The translations under genes and the position numbers were made by a program. A stretch of 64,000 nucleotides of DNA from Porticoccaceae bacterium (GTDB lineage: Bacteria > Pseudomonadota > Gammaproteobacteria > Pseudomonadales > Porticoccaceae): assembly GCA_029252555.1 (NCBI GenBank), contig JAQXBF010000008.1, positions 1-64,000 on the forward strand. Direction: 5' to 3'. The notes under the pieces were generated by a model. It did no database searches and was not told where the DNA came from. It saw only the letters and a list, made by a program, of their open reading frames with translations. Shown piece by piece: positions 1-7,917 of the stretch; the first letter of the stretch is position 1, and each line of letters starts with the position of its first letter.

Positions 1-72
1 GCCCGGTCTCGGAATCGAACCAAGGACACGAGGATTTTCAATCCTCTGCTCTACCAACTGAGCTAACCGGGC
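1..72 (-). tRNA. tRNA-Phe (GAA), lacking discriminator base and CCA end
   Basis: Read on the minus strand this is a complete cloverleaf. The 7-bp acceptor stem is GCCCGGT/ACCGGGC, the D arm reads TAGCTCAGTTGGTAGAGC, and the T arm contains GGTTCGATTCC. The anticodon stem GAGGA/TCCTC encloses the loop TTGAAAA, giving anticodon GAA for phenylalanine. The discriminator base and any encoded CCA lie just outside the left edge. It lies downstream of yggX on the same strand and could be processed from the end of that transcript. Confidence 0.97.
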
Positions 73-142
73 TTCGCAAACTACTTTTGCGCATCTCGAA
101 AGAGGCGCGTATTAAAGCGCTTGAATAGCAGTTCGTCAAGGG

Positions 143-415
143 TTATTCGGCAGGCGGGACGTATCCTTCAGCTTGATCGACCTCTTCGCCATCAAAGAAC
201 TTTTCCCGTTGCTCTGAGAGGTAGGTTCGAGCCGTCAAATCCATCATATTCAAGCGCATTTCGTTAATTAATGTAGTCTGGTGAGTCATCCACTCCGCCC
301 AAGCTTGTTTAGAAATATTACTATAAATTTCCTCGCCTTTGGGGCCGGGAAAAGGAAGCATATCCATCCCGGGCAATTCTTGCTTAAGTTTGCGACATAA
401 AACGGTTCTCGCCAT
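143..415 (-). CDS. yggX: Fe(2+)-trafficking protein YggX
   Basis: A 90-residue protein, the usual size of the YggX family of small cytoplasmic proteins. The family is linked to iron handling and protection of Fe-S clusters from oxidants. The conserved N-terminal VLCRKL segment with its single Cys and the LPFPGPKGE motif are both present. The gene lies 21 bases downstream of mutY, which encodes an Fe-S glycosylase; the mutY-yggX pairing is common in gammaproteobacteria and points to co-transcription. A good ribosome binding site (GGAGG) precedes the ATG. The function is assigned from family membership. Confidence 0.96.
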   Translation of the reverse strand: MARTVLCRKLKQELPGMDMLPFPGPKGEEIYSNISKQAWAEWMTHQTTLINEMRLNMMDLTARTYLSEQREKFFDGEEVDQAEGYVPPAE

Positions 416-436
416 GGCTGACCTCCAAGTGATGGG

Positions 437-1474
437 TTATAGGTGTATAAGCGCTACAATAGGTGCTGGCATACCCAATGATAGTGGATTCTGCGGGTTA
501 TACCAGACCTGATTATCGCCCTTGGCGACGGCACAGCTGCGATCAATGGCATTGAGCACAATCGGCTGATAATCGAGATGAAAATGACTGAAAGTATGCC
601 GCTTGCCCGGCTGTATCTCATGGTCCACAAGCTCTAACCCCAGTTCGACACAACGTTGAGTAATATCTTGCTCAGATTCCACCTGAGGCAGCACCCAGAG
701 CCCGCCCCAAAGGCCCGAAGGAGGGTTCTGCTGCAATAATAACTCTCCCTGCTCATTGTGAATTAAAAGAAAACAGGTTGTTCTGACCGGTATTTTTTTC
801 TTTGGCTTTTTTCCCGGGTAATGGGTTTGATTGCCCTGCGCCAAGGCGACACAGCCGCTAGCCAATGGGCACCGGCCACAGCTGGGAGATGATCTGGTGC
901 AAAGGGTTGCTCCAAGATCCATCATTGCCTGGGTGTAATCAGCAATGCGAGTGGCCGGCGTATAGGTCTCGGCAATCAGCCACAGCTTTTCCACCACTTT
1001 ACTTTGACCTGGCCAGCCCTCGGTGGCGGAAAATCGCGCGAGTACTCGCTTTACATTGCCATCCAATATGGTCGCTGGAATTTTAAAGGCGATAGAGCTG
1101 ATAGCTCCGGCAGTAGAGCGGCCAATACCAGGCAGCTCACATAGGCCATCAATGCTGTTGGGAAACGCCCCGGCAAAGTCATCGCATACTAACTGCGCTG
1201 TCTTGTGTAAATTGCGGGCGCGGGCATAGTAACCCAGTCCTGTCCAATGATGCAGCACATCGTCCAATTGTGCTGCGGCCAATGCCTGTACAGTCGGGAA
1301 ACTGGCCATAAACCGCTCAAAATAGGGAATAACGGTACTGACCTGAGTCTGCTGCAGCATAATTTCAGAGACCCAAACCCGATAGGGGTTAATATCCTGC
1401 TGCCAAGGCAGGTTGCCCCGGCCATGTTGGTCAAACCAGCTGAGAATCGCCTCCTGAAAATCTGCCACCTGCAT
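437..1474 (-). CDS. mutY: A/G-specific adenine DNA glycosylase MutY
   Basis: Base-excision repair enzyme that removes adenine mispaired with 8-oxoguanine. All key features fall at the same residue numbers as in E. coli MutY: catalytic Glu37 in SEIMLQQTQ, Asp138 in ILDGNVKR, the helix-hairpin-helix ELPGIGRSTAG near 113-123, and four [4Fe-4S] cysteines at 192, 199, 202 and 208. The C-terminal third (from about 228) is a NUDIX-like 8-oxoG recognition domain. The length of 345 residues is typical. The start overlaps the asmA stop codon (ATGA), so translation is probably coupled to asmA. Confidence 0.98.
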   Translation of the reverse strand: MQVADFQEAILSWFDQHGRGNLPWQQDINPYRVWVSEIMLQQTQVSTVIPYFERFMASFPTVQALAAAQLDDVLHHWTGLGYYARARNLHKTAQLVCDDFAGAFPNSIDGLCELPGIGRSTAGAISSIAFKIPATILDGNVKRVLARFSATEGWPGQSKVVEKLWLIAETYTPATRIADYTQAMMDLGATLCTRSSPSCGRCPLASGCVALAQGNQTHYPGKKPKKKIPVRTTCFLLIHNEQGELLLQQNPPSGLWGGLWVLPQVESEQDITQRCVELGLELVDHEIQPGKRHTFSHFHLDYQPIVLNAIDRSCAVAKGDNQVWYNPQNPLSLGMPAPIVALIHL

Positions 1475-3303
1475 CAGTTAAGCTTGCGCTTAAGAAATTC
1501 ATTGAGCAGGCTTGTTAATGGGTCGTCTTTTTTATCTGACCTCTTTAGTAGTTGTTCACCAAGCTTCTCAAAGGCAGTGTTTTTTAGCAGGTCTTTTAAC
1601 ACTCGCTCATCGGGCTTGCAGGAGGCAGAGCCACCATCAAATTTACCTTTACATATAAAAGGTATCTGACGATTCTGCAGCCGCTTATTCACTGCACAGC
1701 CATTGTTGCTTGTGGTTGCCGCATCAAGCCTAGCATTGGCGGCAATACTGTAGTTCTGCTTGATTAGCCCAATGCTTCCGCGGCCAATAATATTAAGATT
1801 GCCCGTTGCTGTGCTGTATTCATTAATATTTAGATTGCCCTGGCTAAGCTGAAAGCTACCACGCAAATTCTCTAGGTCTGTGCCAGTGGACCAATTTTGC
1901 TTGGCTTGCTCAGAACTGCCAAACAGTGCCGCTGCATTACAAAAAGCCTGCTCAATGTTAAAGTCAGCATAACTTGGTGAGCGCAACTCGAACTTGCCGA
2001 CCCCAGAGAACGATTTAAGAATGCTAGCTGTTGAGTTGCCAGAACCCTGAATATTGGTATCCAGATTTAATCTGCCGGTCAGTGCTGAATAGTCTGCAAT
2101 AGCGGGTAGCGCCAATGCCAGATCTATATTATTAAAAGAGGGCTGCAGGCTAAAGCTAGGAGCCGCGGGCCGCATATCCAATCTGGCAATAGCATTAACC
2201 TCGCCATTAAAAACATCTGCATTTAGTGAAGTAAGGCTCAACACTCTTTGATTGCCAAATAGGTTACCGTAGAAATTGTCGATGACAAAACCATCAAACT
2301 GAATCTTGTTGATACTTACCTCCACCTGACTCTGGCCCTGCCATAGGGCAAAGGGGATAGCTAATGGCGCAAACAGGCTGCTGTTGTTAGTACCAGCATC
2401 GGCCACAGGCATATAGTCGGCCACTCTAAACAGATTTGCGGAAATCTTGGTAGTGAGTTTATTGCGAGGCTGATCGACAAGCATATTCACTTCAATTGGT
2501 TGACCATCCAGAGTCAACAGGTTGCTGATCTCGGCATTGGTATCGTCTATGGTGAAGCCGCTGCTGATACTTAGCTCAAACAGGGCCGAGGGTTTGGTGG
2601 TCTCAGTCAAAGCCAGCTCGGGGAGGGCTTTTTCAAAATTAGCCAACTGCTGTTGCAGATTAAAGCTATTGGTTTTAAAGTTTCCCTGAATCCATTTTAG
2701 GTTATTACTCGCTTCGATTTTGCCATTGATTTCAATCTGGTTAATGCGCAGCTGTAAATCAGACAGCACAAGCCGGTCGATAGTCTGGCCATTGGCACTC
2801 ATGGCAATATCTGTTTCTAGGGAGAACTTCTGACCCCCAAATGCTCTGGCAGAAACGGCCAGGGGAAACCTTTTGCCTGCAAGGGAAATATTGCGGCTCG
2901 AGAGGCTGATATGACTCAATTGCACCGGTAAATTGTTCAGGGCTTTATAGCGCACCTGCCCTCCGCTGATTTGCACGGAGCCCATTGGGATTTGGCTTGG
3001 GTCGCCACTGATTGCAAGTAGATCAGTCCAGGCGACAGTGAGGGTTAGACTATCTAAGGTGCCAGAAGTGGCAAGCTGGTCGGAAAAGCGAACCTGCCCA
3101 ATGCTGATACCGGGCTGGGGAAAAAAGGTCCAGGCTAGATCGCCGTCAATGGCGAGATTCACTCCTTGCTGACGAGCCAGAGATTCGATATCTGGCTTGA
3201 AGCCATTAACATCGACAGCAAACGAGATGTAGATTATTACAGCAGAAAATAAAGTGACCACAACGATTGTGCCGGTGACCACCCATTTAAATAAATTTTT
3301 CAC
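1474..3303 (-). CDS. AsmA family protein
   Basis: About 609 residues with one N-terminal membrane segment (roughly residues 6-29) followed by a long periplasmic region. An AsmA-type domain sits at the start (ISFAVDVNGFKPDIE, DGDLAWTFFPQPGI) and an AsmA C-terminal domain with repeated beta structure at the end. The family bridges or chaperones lipids and outer-membrane components in the envelope. The ORF track starts at TTG 3312. I prefer GTG 3303 (MKNLFKW...) because GGTGA just upstream can pair with 16S rRNA and this N-terminus is typical. First gene of asmA-mutY-yggX, an order also known from Pseudomonas. The exact start is uncertain. Confidence 0.9.
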   Translation of the reverse strand: MKNLFKWVVTGTIVVVTLFSAVIIYISFAVDVNGFKPDIESLARQQGVNLAIDGDLAWTFFPQPGISIGQVRFSDQLATSGTLDSLTLTVAWTDLLAISGDPSQIPMGSVQISGGQVRYKALNNLPVQLSHISLSSRNISLAGKRFPLAVSARAFGGQKFSLETDIAMSANGQTIDRLVLSDLQLRINQIEINGKIEASNNLKWIQGNFKTNSFNLQQQLANFEKALPELALTETTKPSALFELSISSGFTIDDTNAEISNLLTLDGQPIEVNMLVDQPRNKLTTKISANLFRVADYMPVADAGTNNSSLFAPLAIPFALWQGQSQVEVSINKIQFDGFVIDNFYGNLFGNQRVLSLTSLNADVFNGEVNAIARLDMRPAAPSFSLQPSFNNIDLALALPAIADYSALTGRLNLDTNIQGSGNSTASILKSFSGVGKFELRSPSYADFNIEQAFCNAAALFGSSEQAKQNWSTGTDLENLRGSFQLSQGNLNINEYSTATGNLNIIGRGSIGLIKQNYSIAANARLDAATTSNNGCAVNKRLQNRQIPFICKGKFDGGSASCKPDERVLKDLLKNTAFEKLGEQLLKRSDKKDDPLTSLLNEFLKRKLN

Positions 3304-3314
3304 AATCACCAACG

Positions 3315-3369
3315 GTTTAAGGGTTGCTTTGAGGACCTCATATTACATCAAAGAGAACAACCCTTAAAC
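3315..3369. repeat. Long imperfect hairpin between the TonB receptor gene and asmA
   Basis: Perfect 12-bp arms GTTTAAGGGTTG (3315-3326) and CAACCCTTAAAC (3358-3369) enclose inner arms CTTTGA and TCAAAG. No T-run follows on the minus strand, so it is not a standard intrinsic terminator. It sits just upstream of the asmA start and may separate or tune asmA expression relative to the receptor gene. Confidence 0.6.
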
Positions 3370-3389
3370 ACAGGTAAAAGACCAGCTCT

Positions 3390-5723
3390 CTAGAAAGAGT
3401 AGCTAGCTCTTAAACCGATATTTCGGCCGGCCATTGGCACTTCATCTTTAACAAATGAGCTATGGTTTCTAGCCGCTTCGTCTAGTAGATTTTTACCAAA
3501 CACAGAAAGGGTTAACTCATGTCCTGGGCTGGTCTCGATTGTTTTTGATAGATTTAAGTTCAACATGCTAAACCCATCAGTGACAGTCTCGTTGTCAGCC
3601 GTATCGGTCTGTGATGAAACGTCTTTGAGAGACAAGATAAATCTAAGCCCATCTTCCACATAGGAAACTTTATATAAGTCTCTTTCTGGGATAATGCGTG
3701 GGATGTTAGATCCGTCTTTAAACTCTCCTGAAACCGAGTCTCTTCCGTATGACAATGTTAGTGCCCCACGAGCCAGGTCAAAGGTCTTGCCTATTTCAAG
3801 CTCATAACCCTCAAATTCGGCATCCTGCTGAAGATAGTTGGCAAGAATTAAACCACCGTGATGCTCTTCCTCTTCATGCTCCTCATGTTCTTCCTCAGTC
3901 TCATCCATCAGGTAGATGTAGTTATCTACATCATTTTGGAAGATTGTGAGGTCAGCAAAAAAGCCATCATTTTTGTAGCGAAGCGTCAGATCCATATTGT
4001 TCGATTTTTCAGATTTCAGGTCGAAATTACCTACTTCATTTCTACCTGTTGCCAGGTGTGGGCCATTCATTAAAAGCTCTACCGCTGAAGGCGCTCGTTC
4101 CACAGAGGAAAGACCTAAATTAAGCTCTAAACCATTAGCAATATCTCGGCTAAGGGTCATGGCATAGCTAGTGGTGCTGATATCCCGATCAAAATACTCT
4201 AGCTCTGCTTCATGCTCTTCGTCGTGCTCATCGTCATGATCGTCGTCATGATGTTCTTCGTGCTCATCGTGCTCATCGTGCTCGTCTTGATGGCTGACAG
4301 AACCTTTTCTGGAGATTTGGTCATGTCTAACACCGAAGTCGAAATGGAATAGGTCGAACTCCTTGCTTAAAAAGTACCCAATGGTGAACTCTTTGCTTTC
4401 CGTTGGGTTAATAAAGGCTTCATCACCAACAACAGAGACGTCCTCAACGACATAATTTAGTGCGACTTTCTGAGACAGGGAATCGTTACCTAAATCAAAA
4501 ATGGCACCATATTCTTTGGCTTCATTACTGAAGGTTGTTGGACCCTCTTCATGGTGCTCGCCTTCATGCTCTTCTCCCTCATGTTCCTCGCCCTCATGTT
4601 CCTCGCCCTCATGCTCTTCTTCGGCATGCTGCTCAGTGTGAGAGTAATCAGAGTCTCTGAAATGGTAATCAATTTTTGTTAACCAATTGTTACGCACAAC
4701 ATAAGAACCCTCTAAATTGACGATGCTAGATTCAGTTTTAGAAAAGATTCTTTCACCTTCATGCTCGTCATGGCCACCTTCTTCTGCATGGTCATCGTCA
4801 TCATGGCCATCTTCGTCGTCATGCTCATCATGCTCATCATGCTCATCTCCGTGCCCTTCGTGACCTTCGCCATGATAGGGAATGCCGTACATGTTTTCGG
4901 TATCGCTAGCAGAAATGCCAAAATATCCCCAGTCTCCAGTCTTGGAGATACCTATTCTTTTAGAGGTAGACCCAGTATCAGAGTTTGGTAAAAAGCCCAT
5001 ATCTTCTTCATGCTCTTCACCTTCGTGCTCCTCTCCCTCGTGCTCTTCGCCTTCATGCTCCTCATCATGATGTTCTTCTTCATGATGAATAACCGCGCCG
5101 TTTGGAATGTCGAAGTTACCAAACTGAGAGTCTTTGTAGGCAAGGCTGATATTCAAGCCGCCAAGATTGTCTTGGTAAGAGAAGTCATGGGAGTCACCAT
5201 TATTGACCGACTGAGCTTCAGCACCCAGTCTAAACTTTGACTCTGCAAAGTCTGTTCTGGCAATTGTATTATCAACCACATTGACGATTCCGCCGATGGT
5301 ACCATTGGAATACAGTAGTGAGGATGGGCCTCTAATGATTTCGATTTGTTGGATGTTATTCAGATCAACATCATTGACATGATCCGGCCCCAACCCTGAA
5401 ACGTCTCGGACTACTCTGCTGTTATTTAGGACCTTTACTCTGGTTCCCGACAAACCGCGGATAATGGGCTGGCCAACAGCCGCGCCATAGTCACTTGAGG
5501 AAATACCCACCAAGCCATCAATGCTGGCACCAATGCTTTGGCTGGCGTCGTTAGCAATAGTCTGGCCAACGATAATATGCAGCGGGTTTGAGATTGCGTC
5601 TACTGAGCTATCGATCAACGATGACGTAATAATAATTTCTTCCATTTCCTGAGTGAGAGCACTGCAGGACAAACTCATAAGGGCAGCTGCCAGAGGCAAC
5701 CTACCAGTCATTAGCTTTTTCAT
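3390..5723 (-). CDS. TonB-dependent outer-membrane receptor with five His/Glu/Asp-rich loops (ZnuD-like, probable zinc uptake)
   Basis: 777 residues with a signal peptide (about 1-24), a plug domain (about 40-155, including PIIRGLSGTRVKVLNN and EIIRGPSSLLYSNG) and a 22-strand-type barrel ending in the Phe-terminated ASYSF. Five insertions are extremely rich in His, Glu and Asp, with tandem HEGEE or DEHDEH repeats near residues 213-242, 283-325, 370-395, 480-515 and 615-640. Such loops are known from zinc receptors of the ZnuD type and suggest metal capture at the cell surface. The next upstream gene encodes a small His/Cys protein. A good AAAGGAA ribosome binding site precedes the ATG. Zinc rather than another divalent metal is inference. 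Confidence 0.88.
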   Translation of the reverse strand: MKKLMTGRLPLAAALMSLSCSALTQEMEEIIITSSLIDSSVDAISNPLHIIVGQTIANDASQSIGASIDGLVGISSSDYGAAVGQPIIRGLSGTRVKVLNNSRVVRDVSGLGPDHVNDVDLNNIQQIEIIRGPSSLLYSNGTIGGIVNVVDNTIARTDFAESKFRLGAEAQSVNNGDSHDFSYQDNLGGLNISLAYKDSQFGNFDIPNGAVIHHEEEHHDEEHEGEEHEGEEHEGEEHEEDMGFLPNSDTGSTSKRIGISKTGDWGYFGISASDTENMYGIPYHGEGHEGHGDEHDEHDEHDDEDGHDDDDHAEEGGHDEHEGERIFSKTESSIVNLEGSYVVRNNWLTKIDYHFRDSDYSHTEQHAEEEHEGEEHEGEEHEGEEHEGEHHEEGPTTFSNEAKEYGAIFDLGNDSLSQKVALNYVVEDVSVVGDEAFINPTESKEFTIGYFLSKEFDLFHFDFGVRHDQISRKGSVSHQDEHDEHDEHEEHHDDDHDDEHDEEHEAELEYFDRDISTTSYAMTLSRDIANGLELNLGLSSVERAPSAVELLMNGPHLATGRNEVGNFDLKSEKSNNMDLTLRYKNDGFFADLTIFQNDVDNYIYLMDETEEEHEEHEEEEHHGGLILANYLQQDAEFEGYELEIGKTFDLARGALTLSYGRDSVSGEFKDGSNIPRIIPERDLYKVSYVEDGLRFILSLKDVSSQTDTADNETVTDGFSMLNLNLSKTIETSPGHELTLSVFGKNLLDEAARNHSSFVKDEVPMAGRNIGLRASYSF

Positions 5724-5799
5724 AATATGTTCCTTTAAAAAATAACACCTGCGCCGAGTAAACGGCCCAGCTTCGTCCCAATAAGGGAATACTGCTTAT

Positions 5800-6069
5800 T
5801 TAAAGGTTGTGAGGGGGTGCGCGGGCAAACTGGCAACCTCTGACGCGGTTGCTGACAGTCTTTTTGACATGAATACTTTTGGGGGTTGCGGCTTTGCTTA
5901 CAAAAGCTCTGCTACTTTCAGCCGCAACCGCTGCCGAGGAATTCTGCAATACAGAGACCGAGCAGCTAGTATCCTCATGGTCGCTGTGGCTGTGGGAGAC
6001 AGCCGTCGTCGAACCAAGCCCGATAATCAGGGATAGCGCGATGGCAAATAGCGTGTGAAACCGTCTCAT
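5800..6069 (-). CDS. Small exported His/Cys-containing protein (DUF2946-like)
   Basis: The ORF track opens at 6135, but the internal ATG at 6069 (MRRFHTLFAIALSLIIGLG...) gives a clean signal peptide or membrane segment and is my choice. The 89-residue product carries the possible metal-binding stretch SHSHSDHEDTSCS right after the hydrophobic segment and ends with FARAPPHNL. A similar ARAPP ending occurs in small DUF2946-type metal-associated proteins. It lies just upstream of the TonB receptor on the same strand, so a joint role in metal uptake or sensing is likely. The family assignment comes from memory of the motif only. Confidence 0.6.
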   Translation of the reverse strand: MRRFHTLFAIALSLIIGLGSTTAVSHSHSDHEDTSCSVSVLQNSSAAVAAESSRAFVSKAATPKSIHVKKTVSNRVRGCQFARAPPHNL

Positions 6070-6195
6070 TGGATATTTTAAGCTCAGCAAAAATAATTGA
6101 CTAAATTGGTGAGGGATTTTAACCCTTTTTGGCAATGTAGCAACCTAAAATTTGCAGTATAATGCTACCTGTTAATGCATAGCTTGGAGAAGTTC

Positions 6196-6789
6196 ATGGC
6201 TGATCGCATCGCGACAGTGACCCGCAACACCCTGGAGTCTCAAATTACTATTACTGTTAATTTGGATGGCACCGGGCAGGCCAATCTGCAGACCCCGGTA
6301 CCGTTTCTGAACCACATGCTGGACCAAATTGCCCGGCATGGTCTGGTGGATCTGGATATTCAGGCCACTGGCGACACAGAGATAGATGATCACCACACAG
6401 TAGAAGATATTGGCATCACATTGGGCATGGCTATCAGCGAAGCCATTGGCGATAAAAAAGGCCTGACCCGTTACGGCCACGCTTATGTACCATTAGATGA
6501 AGCCCTGTCTCGGGTGGTGATGGACTTTTCTGGCCGTCCCGGCCTGATTATGAAAGCTGACTTTGTGCGCAGCCATGTGGGTACCTTTGATGTAGACCTA
6601 GCCCGTGAATTCTTTCAGGGCTTTGTAAACCATGCGCTGGTAAGCCTGCACATTGATAACCTGCGTGGCGCCAACGCTCACCATCAGGTTGAGACCATTT
6701 TTAAGGCCTTTGGCCGTGCCCTCCGCATGGCCGCATCTGCCGATGAGCGTATGGCTGGTGTAATGCCTTCTACTAAGGGTACGTTGTAA
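6196..6789 (+). CDS. hisB: Imidazoleglycerol-phosphate dehydratase
   Basis: Monofunctional HisB (about 197 residues), sixth step of histidine synthesis, converting imidazole glycerol phosphate to imidazole acetol phosphate. The metal-binding His motifs are visible: [23 protein letters not shown] and [18 protein letters not shown]. The ORF track starts at 6175, but the ATG at 6196 has GGAGA six bases upstream and gives the usual N-terminus [10 protein letters not shown], so I use it. hisH follows 43 bases later. A TATAAT hexamer at 6158-6163 may be part of its promoter. The stop codon lies in the loop of a hairpin. Confidence 0.97.
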   Translation: MADRIATVTRNTLESQITITVNLDGTGQANLQTPVPFLNHMLDQIARHGLVDLDIQATGDTEIDDHHTVEDIGITLGMAISEAIGDKKGLTRYGHAYVPLDEALSRVVMDFSGRPGLIMKADFVRSHVGTFDVDLAREFFQGFVNHALVSLHIDNLRGANAHHQVETIFKAFGRALRMAASADERMAGVMPSTKGTL

Positions 6790-6799
6790 GCGTACCCTT
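6775..6799 (+). other. Hairpin spanning the hisB stop codon
   Basis: Perfect 9-bp arms AAGGGTACG and CGTACCCTT with a 7-base loop that contains the hisB TAA. It is followed by the pyrimidine stretch TCTTCT rather than a real T-run. It could act as a weak terminator or attenuator, or protect the hisB message from 3' decay. Confidence 0.55.
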
Positions 6800-6832
6800 T
6801 CTTCTGTACCGCATTTTAGTTGTGTTTGATTT

Positions 6833-7483
6833 ATGAGTGATTTTCGTAGCCATATAGCCATTATCGATTATGGGATGGGCAACCTGCATTCCGTGGCCAA
6901 AGCACTGGAGCATGTCAGCCCCGGAGCCAAGGTGGCCATTACCGCTGATCGGGCTCAGATCGAAGAAGCCGATCGCGTGGTATTTCCTGGCGTTGGCGCA
7001 ATTCGTGACTGCATGAGTGAAATTCAGCGCCTGAATATTGGTGCAGTGGTGAGCAAGGCAATAAAAACCAAGCCGGTTCTGGCCATTTGCGTGGGCATGC
7101 AGGCGCTGCTGGAAAGCAGCGAAGAAAATGGCGGCATCGATTGCTTGGGGCTGTTACCAGGGCAAGTGAAGTTCTTTGGTGACAGCCTTTTAGATACTCA
7201 GGGCGGTAAGCTAAAAGTGCCCCATATGGGCTGGAATAATGTCAGACAGAGCATCGACCACCCAATGTGGCAGGGCATAGAGCAAGACAGCAGATTCTAT
7301 TTTGTGCACAGCTACTTTGCCGATGCCCAAAATAATCCCAATGTGGCAGGCACCTGTGATTACGGAGTCGACTTTGCCGCGGCGCTGAGTCATAAAAACC
7401 TGTTTGCAGTGCAGTTTCACCCGGAAAAAAGTGCCAATGCTGGGCTGCAATTGTTGCGAAATTTTTGTGAATGGATGGGTTAG
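6833..7483 (+). CDS. hisH: Imidazole glycerol phosphate synthase, glutamine amidotransferase subunit
   Basis: 216 residues, a class I glutamine amidotransferase that releases ammonia for the HisF cyclase. The nucleophile is Cys86 in [11 protein letters not shown], and the His196/Glu198 pair is in QFHPEKS. The N-terminus [14 protein letters not shown] is characteristic of HisH. The usual downstream partners hisA and hisF are absent. DUF2288 and acyl-CoA dehydrogenase genes follow instead, so the synthase partner HisF must be encoded elsewhere. Confidence 0.97.
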   Translation: MSDFRSHIAIIDYGMGNLHSVAKALEHVSPGAKVAITADRAQIEEADRVVFPGVGAIRDCMSEIQRLNIGAVVSKAIKTKPVLAICVGMQALLESSEENGGIDCLGLLPGQVKFFGDSLLDTQGGKLKVPHMGWNNVRQSIDHPMWQGIEQDSRFYFVHSYFADAQNNPNVAGTCDYGVDFAAALSHKNLFAVQFHPEKSANAGLQLLRNFCEWMG

Positions 7484-7504
7484 ATCCTTCGCTATGCTCA
7501 GGAC
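7483..7504. repeat. Copy of a dispersed intergenic repeat (half element)
   Basis: GATCCTTCGCTATGCTCAGGAC directly abuts the hisH stop. It resembles the left arm of the repeats at 10363, 20314 and 23273 (pattern GAT-CTTCGCT-CTCAG). Only one arm is clear here. Confidence 0.45.
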
Positions 7505-7550
7505 CCCAAGAGCCTAACCCCCACCTCGTAACTTAACCCGTGACAAAAAC

Positions 7551-7859
7551 ATGACCGAAACCACAGATCAACAAACCCTAATCGCCCGCCTCAATAGCGA
7601 AACAGCCAAAATCAGCTGGATAGAACTGCAAAAGCACTACGCGTCTGGCAATGTCTTGGGCGTAGCCCCCAGTGCCGATCTCATTAAAGTAGCCATTGCC
7701 CTAAACCAAGATAACGCCCCGCAGATACAAACTTGGTTAGGGGACAAATCTGTATTTGAAATTGCCGACCAACAAGCAATGGATTGGTACGAAAACCAGA
7801 CTATACTTTGGGCTCTGGTTATACCGCCCTTTGTCTTGGTGCAGGAGCCTAAAGCTTAA
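7551..7859 (+). CDS. DUF2288 family protein
   Basis: 102 residues, matching the DUF2288 pattern as I recall it: LNSETAKISWIELQKHYASG at the N-terminus, an acidic middle, and the C-terminal WALVIPPFVLVQE. No signal peptide or membrane segment is seen, so it is probably cytoplasmic. The function of the family is unknown. It sits between hisH and a broken acyl-CoA dehydrogenase gene with no obvious functional tie to either. Confidence 0.85.
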   Translation: MTETTDQQTLIARLNSETAKISWIELQKHYASGNVLGVAPSADLIKVAIALNQDNAPQIQTWLGDKSVFEIADQQAMDWYENQTILWALVIPPFVLVQEPKA

Positions 7860-7917
7860 AAGATCGTTATAAATGACCCATTGGACGGGCCATTTCAATC
7901 GCACAAGGAGTGTCAAC

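Noticed and set aside
1247-1669. 140-residue plus-strand ORF
   Set aside because: It lies antisense to mutY and asmA, both strongly supported, and has no family features.
4540-5080. Short tandem repeats that could suggest a CRISPR array
   Set aside because: The repeats are codon-periodic, have no unique spacers and encode His/Glu-rich loops of the TonB receptor.
6154-6165. GCAGTATAATGC as a Zur operator for the small His/Cys gene and receptor
   Set aside because: The palindrome is short and imperfect and overlaps a normal TATAAT -10 sequence; it does not match the longer Zur consensus.
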